Below, piece after piece: positions 1 through 7,011 of a DNA stretch of 23,800 nucleotides. How positions within the stretch are numbered: position 1 is the stretch's first letter; each line of letters opens with the position of its first letter. The DNA lies in contig CAYGZL010000130.1 in NCBI GenBank assembly GCA_964354345.1, positions 1 to 23,800 of the forward strand. The letters run 5' to 3'. The notes below the pieces were generated by a model. It was not told the DNA's origin. It worked only from the letters and a program-made list of their open reading frames with translations, and did not search any database. The translations under genes and the position numbers were made by a program. The stretch comes from CAYGZL01 sp964354345 (GTDB taxonomy: Bacteria > Chloroflexota > Anaerolineae > Anaerolineales > UBA4823).

Positions 1-1892
1 GAAAGCCGGCGGGAGCTGGCACCGCCATCCACCAATACCCACCGCCCGGTGGGGGTTTCTATCAAATACGCCTCGCCAGTCGTACCGTTCAGACCAACAT
101 CCAACACCATCAGGTGCAACCGGCCATCCGGTTTGAGTAACACCTCTCGCCATACCAGCGCACTCAATCCAATTACACCCAGCAAGACCAGTCCAATCAA
201 CGCCGGTGGTAACTGTTTCGGACGCTGCATCCAACTGACGGCGGTCGTCCACAACTGCCGGGAACGAGTAACCAACTCCTCCTTGAGCCCCGTTGTCGAC
301 GATGTCCAAACCAACAAGATGGTGTAAAAACCAAACACAACCCAGGGACTGACCCAACCCAGCGAAATTACCCCCAGCGGAGCTTTAGCCAGCCATTCAA
401 CGACCCGGATGGTATACGCTACAAAAGGCCAGGCCAGGTACCCACACAGTCTGCCTGCAGGTTCTGAGATCAAACCAACCCCCATCGCCAGACCGCCGAG
501 GATCATCACCGGCGGTTGGGCGGGTAAGATGAGCGGATTGGCCAGGAGAGCGATCAAAGATAACTGCCGGAAGTGGTAGATCGTGATGGGGAGAGTCATC
601 ACCTGCGCCGCCAGGGTAAACAAGATATATTCTCCAACCGGTCCGGCCAGGCGCTGCGCAGTCTCTGTGGGTAGTCGCCGCTCAGCCAGACGGACAAACG
701 CCTCGGATAGCGGTACCGCATACAAGATCAGCCCCAACGTGGCTAAAAAAGACAATTGGAAACCGACATCCCACAGCAGATTGGGATTGAAGAGAGACAT
801 CACCGCGGCCACCAGGGCCAGGCTGTTTAAACCATCCTGCTGGCGACCCAGCTGGCGACCCAGCAGCCCTAACCCACCCATCAGCGCTGCGCGCACCACT
901 GACGCCGTTGGACCGACCAGTACAGTATACAGGGCAATCGCTACAGTAGCAACCACCGCTCCCCGCCGCTGCCCTGTACGCCCGCGGCCAAGCAGCCGGC
1001 TGAACAGCAAGGCAAAAAAACCAGCCAGGATGGAAATATTAAACCCAGAAATGGCGATAATATGCGCAGTGCCGGTATCTCGGAAGGCCTGGGCGACCTC
1101 ATCCGGGATTTGGGTGTCGACGCCAAGTAAGATTCCAGCCAGCAGCGAGGCTTCCGGATCGGGAAAGAGCTGGTAGATTTGCTGTAACGCGCGCGATTTC
1201 AACGCATAGATCCACCCCAAGAAACGATCCCCTTGATCTCGTTCTAATAAAGCCATACGACTGGCGAACATCTCAGAATACAAACCCTGGCGAGCCAGGT
1301 ACTCCCGGTAAGAAAATGGCTCCTGATTCGACGAAGTGGACAGTTTCCCTTCCAGGCGCAACCGATCGCCATAACGCCAATCCCCGCCCGAGGCAATCCG
1401 TACCAGCAACAGCCCACTGACTGGTTGAAAGGGCCCGCGCGCCGACTGGGAGAGTGTATCTACCTGGACACGTAAGGTAGTGTAAGCATCCCGGGCATCC
1501 GCCGGTTCAGTGACCACACCTTCGATGTAAACTGTCTGGTTCTGATCGTTATACCAGGCCAGCGAACTCGCGTCAAAGATCGGCTGCGCGAGCTGGTAAC
1601 GGGCTCCACCCAGGCAAACAAAAGCAGCGACGGCTGCCAGAGGCAGCCGCCACAGGGCAGATCCACCCTCCTGCTTGGTCTGCTGGGGACGAATTAAATA
1701 GTATTCCAGAGGCTTTAGCCAGCGCGGCGTTGCTCCGGGTGCACCAGCTGCCAGGCGCGCCAGGATCCGCCAAACCAGGAAACAAACCAGGATAATCCCA
1801 GCCAGAGTCAGCCAAACCCAACCTGGCCATTTGAGGTTGGCGCCCAGACTTATCCCCAGTAAAAATGCGATCGAGAGCCAGAAAAGAGGCAT
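1..1892 (-). CDS. comEC: ComEC/Rec2-family DNA uptake channel, 3' end cut by window edge
   Basis: Inner-membrane channel protein that moves single-stranded DNA into the cell during natural transformation. About 630 residues are visible in one uninterrupted minus-strand frame. The N-terminus (MPLFWLSIAFLLGI) is a membrane segment typical of the family. It is followed by a DUF4131-type soluble region, including GARYQLA near residue 95. The multi-spanning competence domain follows, with the hallmark HIIAISGFN near residue 278. The last 40 residues begin the C-terminal metallo-beta-lactamase-like domain (LHLMVLDVG, then WVLVDGG). The usual DVGQG reads DVGLN here. The metal-binding histidines lie beyond the edge. 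I chose the ATG at 1892 because the family starts there; a TTG at 1922 with AAGGAA just upstream would add ten residues. The gene stands 269 bases after the secreted-protein gene, so it probably has its own promoter. Recognition is firm; active transformation cannot be judged here. Confidence 0.93.
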   Translation of the reverse strand, partial: MPLFWLSIAFLLGISLGANLKWPGWVWLTLAGIILVCFLVWRILARLAAGAPGATPRWLKPLEYYLIRPQQTKQEGGSALWRLPLAAVAAFVCLGGARYQLAQPIFDASSLAWYNDQNQTVYIEGVVTEPADARDAYTTLRVQVDTLSQSARGPFQPVSGLLLVRIASGGDWRYGDRLRLEGKLSTSSNQEPFSYREYLARQGLYSEMFASRMALLERDQGDRFLGWIYALKSRALQQIYQLFPDPEASLLAGILLGVDTQIPDEVAQAFRDTGTAHIIAISGFNISILAGFFALLFSRLLGRGRTGQRRGAVVATVAIALYTVLVGPTASVVRAALMGGLGLLGRQLGRQQDGLNSLALVAAVMSLFNPNLLWDVGFQLSFLATLGLILYAVPLSEAFVRLAERRLPTETAQRLAGPVGEYILFTLAAQVMTLPITIYHFRQLSLIALLANPLILPAQPPVMILGGLAMGVGLISEPAGRLCGYLAWPFVAYTIRVVEWLAKAPLGVISLGWVSPWVVFGFYTILLVWTSSTTGLKEELVTRSRQLWTTAVSWMQRPKQLPPALIGLVLLGVIGLSALVWREVLLKPDGRLHLMVLDVGLNGTTGEAYLIETPTGRWVLVDGGASSRRL

Positions 1893-1948
1893 TCCTGATA
1901 AAGCGCTCCCAACGATACTCAATGTTCCTTATCCCCATCCTTGCATTG

Positions 1949-1964
1949 CGGAACAGTCGTTCCG
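1949..1964. promoter_or_regulatory. LexA/SOS-like palindromic operator candidate upstream of comEC
   Basis: A perfect inverted repeat, CGGAAC-AGTC-GTTCCG, contains GAAC-N4-GTTC, the core of Gram-positive-type LexA operators. It lies 56 bases before the comEC ATG and 26 before the alternative TTG, a position suited to promoter control. No well-formed promoter hexamers could be assigned next to it, and no lexA gene is in the window. The N4 bases do not follow the Bacillus RNRY preference, so this is a candidate only. Confidence 0.4.
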
Positions 1965-2161
1965 ACGATTTTACCAGAGAATAGCCTTGTCCCTCCTTAC
2001 TTAATAGTTGCGAGCACTTATTGCGAAGTAATCTCGTGTTTCATAGCCCGTGCATTTATTCAGGCCACTCTACGATATGGCGCGCCTGGGGCGGCCTACA
2101 GACTCGGCGCGAAGGTCGCCCCTGAACGAACCAGTCACTATCAGCTACTCAAATAACTTAC
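1965..2161. other. Intergenic region between comEC and the secreted-protein gene
   Basis: About 200 bases without a convincing coding frame. The short plus-strand open frame here has no start context and no recognisable protein character. An AAGGAGGG-like purine run on the minus strand near 1990 is not followed by an open reading frame that I can support. Confidence 0.4.
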
Positions 2162-2677
2162 CTACTTCAAAGTTCCCAGGCCGTACATAGTGTATTGGGT
2201 AATCCGGCAGGCTACCCTCACCTGGCTCGCATACTGGCCGGCAACTTGATAAGTCGGGCACTTGAACCAACGGTTACTCCCATTAGAAAAGGCGTAAATT
2301 GAAACCAGGCCGCGCTTCCACTGGCTGATTTGGTCACCACGCAGTTCGTAAAATATATAGACCGGACCCTTGACCCACTTCTGATAGATATTCTTCGTAT
2401 CTAAGAAACGCACATAAGCCAGGTCATTCCTCAGGGTTATGGTGGATGACCTAAAGATAGGGCTATAGGCCTTGCGCGTCAGGACCACAGTTCCCGCCAT
2501 CCAGCTCTCCGTGTAGCTGACACCCAATTTACCGATGGCCACCGTGGTGGTGCCTCCCAACGGGACGAACTCCTTCACCTGGACATAGTAGCGTGGGTCA
2601 TAAAAGCTGGACGCGATAGACGAAACAGCCAGCAGCAGCGCCAACACGATAAAAATGAACTTTTGACTGGTCTTCAT
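2162..2677 (-). CDS. Small secreted protein of unknown function
   Basis: I do not recognise this 171-residue protein. The ATG at 2677 is preceded by AAAGGAAA at good spacing and opens with a clear signal peptide: MKTSQK, then a hydrophobic core FIFIVLALLLAVSSIAS. Longer in-frame starts would overlap the preceding gene. No lipobox cysteine is present, so it is probably exported by Sec and released, or left at the surface. The mature part of about 145 residues is rich in aromatic and beta-branched residues, which suggests a beta-rich fold. It has two cysteines (in FKCPTY and VACRIT) that could form one disulfide. The start is 28 bases after the stop of the AAC(3)-like gene on the same strand, so the two are probably co-transcribed. 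Confidence is high that the gene is real and low on its role. Confidence 0.75.
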   Translation of the reverse strand: MKTSQKFIFIVLALLLAVSSIASSFYDPRYYVQVKEFVPLGGTTTVAIGKLGVSYTESWMAGTVVLTRKAYSPIFRSSTITLRNDLAYVRFLDTKNIYQKWVKGPVYIFYELRGDQISQWKRGLVSIYAFSNGSNRWFKCPTYQVAGQYASQVRVACRITQYTMYGLGTLK

Positions 2678-2705
2678 GATCGATTTCCTTTCTTTCTCTG
2701 TAACC

Positions 2706-3509
2706 TCAACTCTGGTTACGAGCGACCGCCGCTCGCACCACCTGACACCGCTCACAGTAAGAACGGTCACACAACAAGGCTAAAGGGTTCTCAGCGAGGC
2801 ATTGCTGCACCGCTTGAACCAGGTCGGTCAATGGCAGCGCCTGGACTACTGCTGAACCGATCAGCAACTGGCGTGTCATGCGCCGTACAGCCGGCTTGAT
2901 CTCCTCAAAGCCATCCGAACAACCTGGGAAAGCCGGGCATTCCACCACTCCACCCGGAGTGAGCGCCCAGCGGACAAACTGCTTACGTCCGGCCAACCGC
3001 TCACCCAGGTGGATACTGGTATTCACAGCCTGGTCAACGCCCAGCAAAAGGACCCACCCCCCATCCTCCATCAACACGCGCACCGACGCCAAGGGCTCAA
3101 CTAGAGACTGGGCATCTAGGGCGTGCCAGACATTGACTCCAGCAAAAGATAAGATGGGATGCCAGGAACGCTGAGCATTTGGATGGTTGCGCAGCGTTTC
3201 AGCAATAATTCCCATCAACCGGTCAGCCGGAAGGTCGGGACGGAAGAAAACAGCCTGGCTATTGCGATCCTGCCCAGTGCCATATTCAAGCGCGTTGTCC
3301 GCAGGTCCGTTTAACGGCGTCACCATAGTTTGGTAAGTGAACACCGGCATCATCAAGGCCTCGAAAGAAGCCAGCATCGCCCCAACAACTGTGTCAGCGC
3401 CGCCTTGCACGTGCCCGAAAGCCGATAATGCGCCGTGCACAATCACGGGTCGGGATCGTTCAATCCCCAACTTCCGCAAACCCGCTACCAAATCATGATA
3501 GGAAACCAT
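2706..3509 (-). CDS. AAC(3)-family (aminoglycoside 3-N-acetyltransferase-like) acyltransferase
   Basis: Belongs to the AAC(3)/YokD antibiotic N-acetyltransferase family (PF02522), acyl-CoA-dependent enzymes acting on amino groups. The family pattern is present in order: VIVHGALSAFGHVQGGADTV (residues 22-41), MPVF (54-57), RNHPNAQRSWHPILSFAG (107-124, with the conserved HP at 117-118), and LLLGVDQAVNTSIHLGER (154-171, with the T-x-x-H-x-x-E core). At 267 residues it has normal length. The C-terminus has a cysteine cluster, CDRSYCERC, that could bind a metal. The neighbours are a crotonase and a DinB-like gene rather than resistance or mobility genes, so a housekeeping acyl transfer is as likely as aminoglycoside resistance. 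It begins 18 bases after the crotonase stop. The family assignment is good; the substrate is unknown. Confidence 0.85.
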   Translation of the reverse strand: MVSYHDLVAGLRKLGIERSRPVIVHGALSAFGHVQGGADTVVGAMLASFEALMMPVFTYQTMVTPLNGPADNALEYGTGQDRNSQAVFFRPDLPADRLMGIIAETLRNHPNAQRSWHPILSFAGVNVWHALDAQSLVEPLASVRVLMEDGGWVLLLGVDQAVNTSIHLGERLAGRKQFVRWALTPGGVVECPAFPGCSDGFEEIKPAVRRMTRQLLIGSAVVQALPLTDLVQAVQQCLAENPLALLCDRSYCERCQVVRAAVARNQS

Positions 3510-3527
3510 CGGATCGTCTCACCCGGC

Positions 3528-4304
3528 CTATTGCCCTTTCCATTCCGGCTTTCGTTTCTCCTGAAAAGCCGCCATACCTTCCTTCTGATCCTCGGAAGCA
3601 AACAGCAGGTAGAACAAACGCCGCTCATCTGCCAGACCATCGACCAGGAACGAATTATCGGCCTGGTTGATGGCTTCCTTGGCCAGCCGTACCGCCAGCG
3701 GCGCCCGGCTGGCGATCTCGGTCGCCAACTGAAGTGCCTCATCCAGGTAACGCTCAACAGACACCACACGGTTCACCAATCCATATTGTAACGCCTCTCC
3801 AGCGTTCAAGACGCGATTATTCAAGATCATCTCCATCGCCAGCGCTTTACCCACCGCCCGCGTCAGGCGCTGTGTACCCCCGGCCCCTGGGATCACACCC
3901 AGGTTGATCTCCGGTTGACCAAAACGCGCAGTCTCAGAAGCAATAATCAGATCGCATGACAATGCCAGTTCGTTCCCTCCCCCCAGGCACCATCCCGAAA
4001 CAGCCGCGATAACCGGTTTCTTGATCAATCGAATCCGATCAAACTGAGCAATAGTCTCACGCGTCAGCATCTCCACCGCAGAGGCGCCAGCCATCTCTTT
4101 AATATCCGCTCCCGCCGCAAAGGCGCGCTCGTTGCCTGCCACGACCATGGCGCCCATCTGCGCATCGTTATCAAAGGCTGCAAGTGCATCCATCAGTTCA
4201 CGCACCAGGGTTGTGCTCAGCGCGTTCATCACCTGAGGACGATTCAAGCGTATCAACCCTACACGCCCATGGACTTCAGTCAATATGCAGGTATATTCAG
4301 GCAT
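3528..4304 (-). CDS. Enoyl-CoA hydratase/isomerase family (crotonase) protein
   Basis: Crotonase-fold enzyme, probably hydrating trans-2-enoyl-CoA in fatty-acid or amino-acid breakdown. At 258 residues it has standard length. The oxyanion-hole segments are AFAAGADIKEM (61-71) and SGWCLGGGNELAL (103-115). Both catalytic glutamates of true hydratases are present: Glu112 in GGGNELAL and Glu132 in GQPEINLGVIPGAGGTQRL. The ATG at 4304 follows AAGGTGG at six bases. It starts three bases after the dinB-like stop and is followed closely by the AAC(3)-like gene, so the three are one transcription unit. No thiolase, acyl-CoA dehydrogenase or hydroxyacyl-CoA dehydrogenase is nearby, so its pathway cannot be named. 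A hydratase activity is likely; the chain length preferred is not visible. Confidence 0.92.
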   Translation of the reverse strand: MPEYTCILTEVHGRVGLIRLNRPQVMNALSTTLVRELMDALAAFDNDAQMGAMVVAGNERAFAAGADIKEMAGASAVEMLTRETIAQFDRIRLIKKPVIAAVSGWCLGGGNELALSCDLIIASETARFGQPEINLGVIPGAGGTQRLTRAVGKALAMEMILNNRVLNAGEALQYGLVNRVVSVERYLDEALQLATEIASRAPLAVRLAKEAINQADNSFLVDGLADERRLFYLLFASEDQKEGMAAFQEKRKPEWKGQ

Positions 4305-4307
4305 GAT

Positions 4308-4775
4308 CTACCACCTTCGCAACTGTCCGATATGTGTACGGGTATGAGACAGGCTTTGCTCCGCCCACCACTGTAGCGTCCGCACACCCCAGGCCGGATG
4401 ACGTCCCATCCGGCTCCAACCCGGTCCGGGGAGGTTCTCCAAAAGGTCAAGCTCTTGATTCCGCAAGCCCTGGTATTCTAACAGAATATCCTGCACCGGC
4501 TCACCTGCGCGATAATGAGCCTTCATCCAATCCTCGCCGCTAAAGCTTTCCAGGCAAGGAGAAGAATCGAATAGAATCTGACGCATGCGGGGCAAATAAG
4601 CTTGAGCCTCCTTATCGCGCAGGTGAGTCACAATTTGGTGGGCGCTCCAACCGTCTGCTTCGACCGGAACGGAATATTGGTCATCCGGAATCTTCGCCAG
4701 GATTGCTATGAGATCCTCCGCTGAAGAACGCAAAGAACTCAACAACCGCTGGCGATATTCCAATAACTGCTCCAT
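4308..4775 (-). CDS. DinB-like (DinB_2/YfiT superfamily) protein
   Basis: A 155-residue four-helix-bundle protein of the DinB superfamily, which includes metal-dependent thiol transferases such as BstA and YfiT-like hydrolases. The expected metal triad can be placed at His51 (in HQIVTHLRDKE) and at His144 and His148 (HTRTHIGQL at the C-terminus). The DGWSAHQIVTHL segment is typical for the DinB_2 branch. The start at 4775 is preceded by GGGGAGG, about 12 bases upstream. It is the first intact gene of a minus-strand series leading into the crotonase and the AAC(3)-like gene. It directly follows an SDR pseudogene that may once have opened the same operon. A role with low-molecular-weight thiols or detoxification is inference from the family. 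Confidence 0.85.
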   Translation of the reverse strand: MEQLLEYRQRLLSSLRSSAEDLIAILAKIPDDQYSVPVEADGWSAHQIVTHLRDKEAQAYLPRMRQILFDSSPCLESFSGEDWMKAHYRAGEPVQDILLEYQGLRNQELDLLENLPGPGWSRMGRHPAWGVRTLQWWAEQSLSHTRTHIGQLRRW

Positions 4776-4804
4776 ACAGAACCCGACCTCCCCTGGCCTA
4801 AAAC

Positions 4805-5037
4805 TTAACTCATCACTTTTCCACCATCAACATGCATGATCTGTCCCGTCAGGTAGCTCACCGCATCGCTGCACAAAAACAACACCAATCCGACCAGGAT
4901 AGCTATTTTCCCTGAGTCGTGCAAGATTTGTTCCACCATGGCCTGAACTTGCAACTTGCTTGCCACATCTTAGATGTAATTCCGCACTTGCCCCCCGCAC
5001 CTGTCACTAACACCACGCGATCAACAAACTGGCTCAT
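4805..5037 (-). pseudogene. Internally deleted short-chain dehydrogenase (FabG-like SDR) pseudogene
   Basis: The minus strand holds three collinear pieces of a classical SDR in 233 bases instead of about 750. The N-terminus is MSQFVDRVVLVTGAGG, the Rossmann strand and glycine loop, starting at an ATG at 5037. A second piece in a shifted frame reads DVASKLQVQAMVEQIL and continues HDSGKIAILV, matching the Asp-Val and ILVNNAG regions. It joins in frame to SDAVSYLTGQIMHVDGG and KVMS before a TAA at 4805-4807, the family C-terminus. The catalytic Ser-Tyr-Lys block is absent. There are therefore two deletions, one with a frame change near 4955-4980 and one near 4885-4890. The stop lies 29 bases before the dinB-like start, on the same strand. 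Confidence 0.85.
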
Positions 5038-5069
5038 GAGGGTATTATACACATTGTAACGTTTCATGG

Positions 5070-5075
5070 TATGAT
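5070..5075 (+). promoter_or_regulatory. Candidate -10 element (TATGAT) for the gene at 5097
   Basis: TATGAT lies 21 bases before the ATG at 5097. No good -35 hexamer is visible at 16-18 bases upstream, so support is weak. The position would give a short leader that includes the GGAG at 5085-5088. Confidence 0.3.
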
Positions 5076-5096
5076 CCCTTGCGCGGAGTATGGTAT

Positions 5097-5468
5097 ATGG
5101 ACGACAAGATTACAATTATTGAAGGTCCCCCGCCAACTTTTGAACCGGTTCTTGAAGGTTGGTCTTTGGGTTTAAACGACACGGTGTCCCTATCCGGCGT
5201 GATTGTGACTCGCCTGCGCACTTTTAATGGCGCGGTACTGGTTGAACGTTGTCACAAAGCCTGGTACAGTCAGTCGGATATGACCCTGGAATATCGCGGG
5301 CCAGATGGCCTGGAACATCATTCGTTAATCCTGGCCGCGCGCAACGTCCAGGCAGAGGCAGGGGATGTCCTGGTCCTATGGCTACGCCTTACCGAAGATG
5401 AAGCCCACCAGATGGTCGGACGCGAAGATGATACCGGGGAAAAACCGGATGACGATCCACTGAATTAA
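5097..5468 (+). CDS. Conserved-looking hypothetical protein, acidic C-terminus
   Basis: I do not recognise this 123-residue cytosolic protein. I chose the ATG at 5097 because GGAG lies eight bases upstream; a TTG at 5079 would add MRGVWY and lose that site. There is no signal peptide or membrane segment. The N-terminal 100 residues look like one small alpha/beta or all-beta domain (GVIVTRLRTFNGAVLVERCHK, followed by LEYRGPDGLEHHSL). The last 25 residues are acidic and probably disordered (EDDTGEKPDDDPLN). It is transcribed alone, diverging from the SDR pseudogene and converging on the rhomboid gene, whose stop is six bases away. Codon use resembles its neighbours, so it is probably an expressed gene. 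Confidence 0.7.
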   Translation: MDDKITIIEGPPPTFEPVLEGWSLGLNDTVSLSGVIVTRLRTFNGAVLVERCHKAWYSQSDMTLEYRGPDGLEHHSLILAARNVQAEAGDVLVLWLRLTEDEAHQMVGREDDTGEKPDDDPLN

Positions 5469-5474
5469 ACTACC

Positions 5475-6263
5475 CTAACGCAGCCGAATATAGAATCCAA
5501 AGGCTGCCAGCAGTCCAAAAACCACGAGAACGCTAAGCGCTGCCCGCCAGGTATCCCCCTCCTGGCGTTGATCCACCAAAGCCAGATCAGGAGACAATCC
5601 ATGCACCTGGAGCATCGGCCCCGCCAGCCAGGCGAATAGCGTTCCGCCCAGCAATCCTCCCACGTGCCCCCAATTATCAATGCCCGGGTTCATCCCGATC
5701 AGCAGGTTAATCCCGGCAATCGTGAGAATATTCAGCAAAGCCCGTTGCGCCGTCCGACCAAAAATATGCCGGTTTTGATACAAGAATATCGCCTCCGCCC
5801 CCAGCAGTCCGAAGATGGCTGTGGAAGATCCCAGTGATGGTGCGCTGGTAAGCAAGAACGAAAAGACATTCCCGGCAAATCCACCCAACACATAGAGAAC
5901 CAGGAACCGCCCATGCCCATAAAAGCGCTCCAAACCTCGCCCGATATTGTAGAGCGCATACATATTGAAAGCAACATGCAGCACAGAACCATGCAACAGC
6001 AGCGGAGTGAAAAAGCGCCACACTTCGCCCTGTAAGATCCATTCGTTAATCTTCATCCCCAATAGGGCAGGCAGGTCAATTCCGTTGTACAGGTTCGTGC
6101 TGGCCAATTGTAGGAGGTATACCACCACTGTCAACGCCAAAATTACATAAACCACTCCGGTCTTCGTATCGGGCAGGTGAACCGTGACCGTCTGTGAACC
6201 TTCGGGCGCTCCAGTAATTGGTGTAAACTTCGGCTTATCGGAGGGGTAAGGGGTATTGTTCAC
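5475..6263 (-). CDS. Rhomboid family intramembrane serine protease
   Basis: Integral membrane protease that cuts transmembrane substrates. After a proline-rich cytosolic N-terminus of about 35 residues come membrane helices from residue 37 onward. The rhomboid signature is complete: HVAFNMYAL (His96 and Asn100, oxyanion region), GSSTAIFG with the nucleophile Ser147, and NWGHVGGLLGG with catalytic His200. A seventh hydrophobic segment follows at the C-terminus after a charged loop. The length of 262 is usual for bacterial members. The start is GTG at 6263, which overlaps the gmk stop by four bases (GTGA), so translation is coupled to gmk. It ends six bases from the convergent gene at 5468 with no visible terminator hairpin. 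Its substrate cannot be inferred. Confidence 0.93.
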   Translation of the reverse strand: MNNTPYPSDKPKFTPITGAPEGSQTVTVHLPDTKTGVVYVILALTVVVYLLQLASTNLYNGIDLPALLGMKINEWILQGEVWRFFTPLLLHGSVLHVAFNMYALYNIGRGLERFYGHGRFLVLYVLGGFAGNVFSFLLTSAPSLGSSTAIFGLLGAEAIFLYQNRHIFGRTAQRALLNILTIAGINLLIGMNPGIDNWGHVGGLLGGTLFAWLAGPMLQVHGLSPDLALVDQRQEGDTWRAALSVLVVFGLLAAFGFYIRLR

Positions 6264-6880
6264 AGAGTCGCTTTCCGTGGATTCACTCGCAAATGTTCAG
6301 CCTGGATAATCGCCAGGATGTTGTCCACCGCATCATCCAGTTGTAATTCTCGATTGACCACGACGTAATCAAATGCATCCACCTGCTTGAGCTCCTGGCG
6401 CGCGGTCGCAATTCGTAACTTTATTCCTTCCGGAGTCTCTGTCTTGCGTTCTTTGAGCCGGTTGACCAGATCTGCTTCACTTTCCGTGGTCAGGAAGATC
6501 AACAAGGCTTCCGGACAGATTTCACGGATCGTGGCGGCTCCCTGAACATCAATGCGGAGTAACACATCCTTCCCGCTGGCCAGAGCCTGGCGCACCTGCT
6601 GTTTTGGAATACCCTTGTAATCATTATAGACGATTGTGTATTCTAACAGTTCACCATGCTCAATCATTTCAGCAAACTCATCATTCGAGAGGAACAAATA
6701 GTCCACCCCTTGGATCTCAGTGGAACGTGGCAGGCGTGTGGTCGCGGTGACCACAAAATGGAAAGGTAACCGGCGTTCTTTCATTCGCTGAATTACCGTA
6801 TCCTTGCCCACCCCCGAAGGTCCGGATATTACAATGACTAAAGGTTCTGGATGATTTGGATTAAAAGATGTCATCTCCAC
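6260..6880 (-). CDS. gmk: Guanylate kinase
   Basis: Phosphorylates GMP to GDP with ATP, an essential step of guanine nucleotide synthesis in the cytosol. The P-loop is GPSGVGKDT (residues 20-28). The GMP-binding loop reads TTRLPRSTEIQGVDYLF, which keeps both arginines and the tyrosine even though the usual TTRPPR is altered. GELLEYTIVYNDYKGIP supplies the GMP-contacting glutamate and tyrosine, and RIDVQGA the conserved Asp-Val-Gln-Gly motif. The length of about 206 is normal. The start is either GTG at 6880 or ATG at 6874; neither has a strong ribosome site, and GAGAG lies nine bases before the GTG. The rhomboid gene overlaps its stop by four bases. The 131 bases upstream, shared with the divergent zinc-ribbon gene, should hold both promoters. 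Confidence 0.95.
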   Translation of the reverse strand: MEMTSFNPNHPEPLVIVISGPSGVGKDTVIQRMKERRLPFHFVVTATTRLPRSTEIQGVDYLFLSNDEFAEMIEHGELLEYTIVYNDYKGIPKQQVRQALASGKDVLLRIDVQGAATIREICPEALLIFLTTESEADLVNRLKERKTETPEGIKLRIATARQELKQVDAFDYVVVNRELQLDDAVDNILAIIQAEHLRVNPRKATL

Positions 6881-7011
6881 AGCTGATACTCTCTTGTGTA
6901 TAATGTTGAGGCAAAATCATAAGTTGCTCTCAGGTAATATCGCTTGTTTGTGCTTCGTCCGCACGGCTGAAGCCTGATCAACAGTAACTTTCATTCAACT
7001 AGAGGTTATCT

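Noticed and set aside
583..1176. A plus-strand open frame of 197 codons opposite comEC
   Set aside because: It is the antisense of the comEC membrane domain. Its composition is rich in Arg, Ser and Pro with no domain, and the minus frame has clear family motifs.
1573..1938. A minus-strand open frame of 121 codons at the start of comEC, suggesting a broken gene
   Set aside because: It lies in a different frame from comEC. The correct frame is continuous from 1892 to the window edge, so comEC is not frameshifted.
2706..3509. AAC(3)-like gene as an acquired antibiotic-resistance gene
   Set aside because: There are no mobile elements, integrase or unusual composition; it sits within a metabolic operon, and the family includes non-resistance members.
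6890..6910. TATAAT near 6899-6904 as a plus-strand promoter for the zinc-ribbon gene
   Set aside because: It is about 110 bases before the start and has no -35 partner at the proper distance; it could equally serve neither gene.
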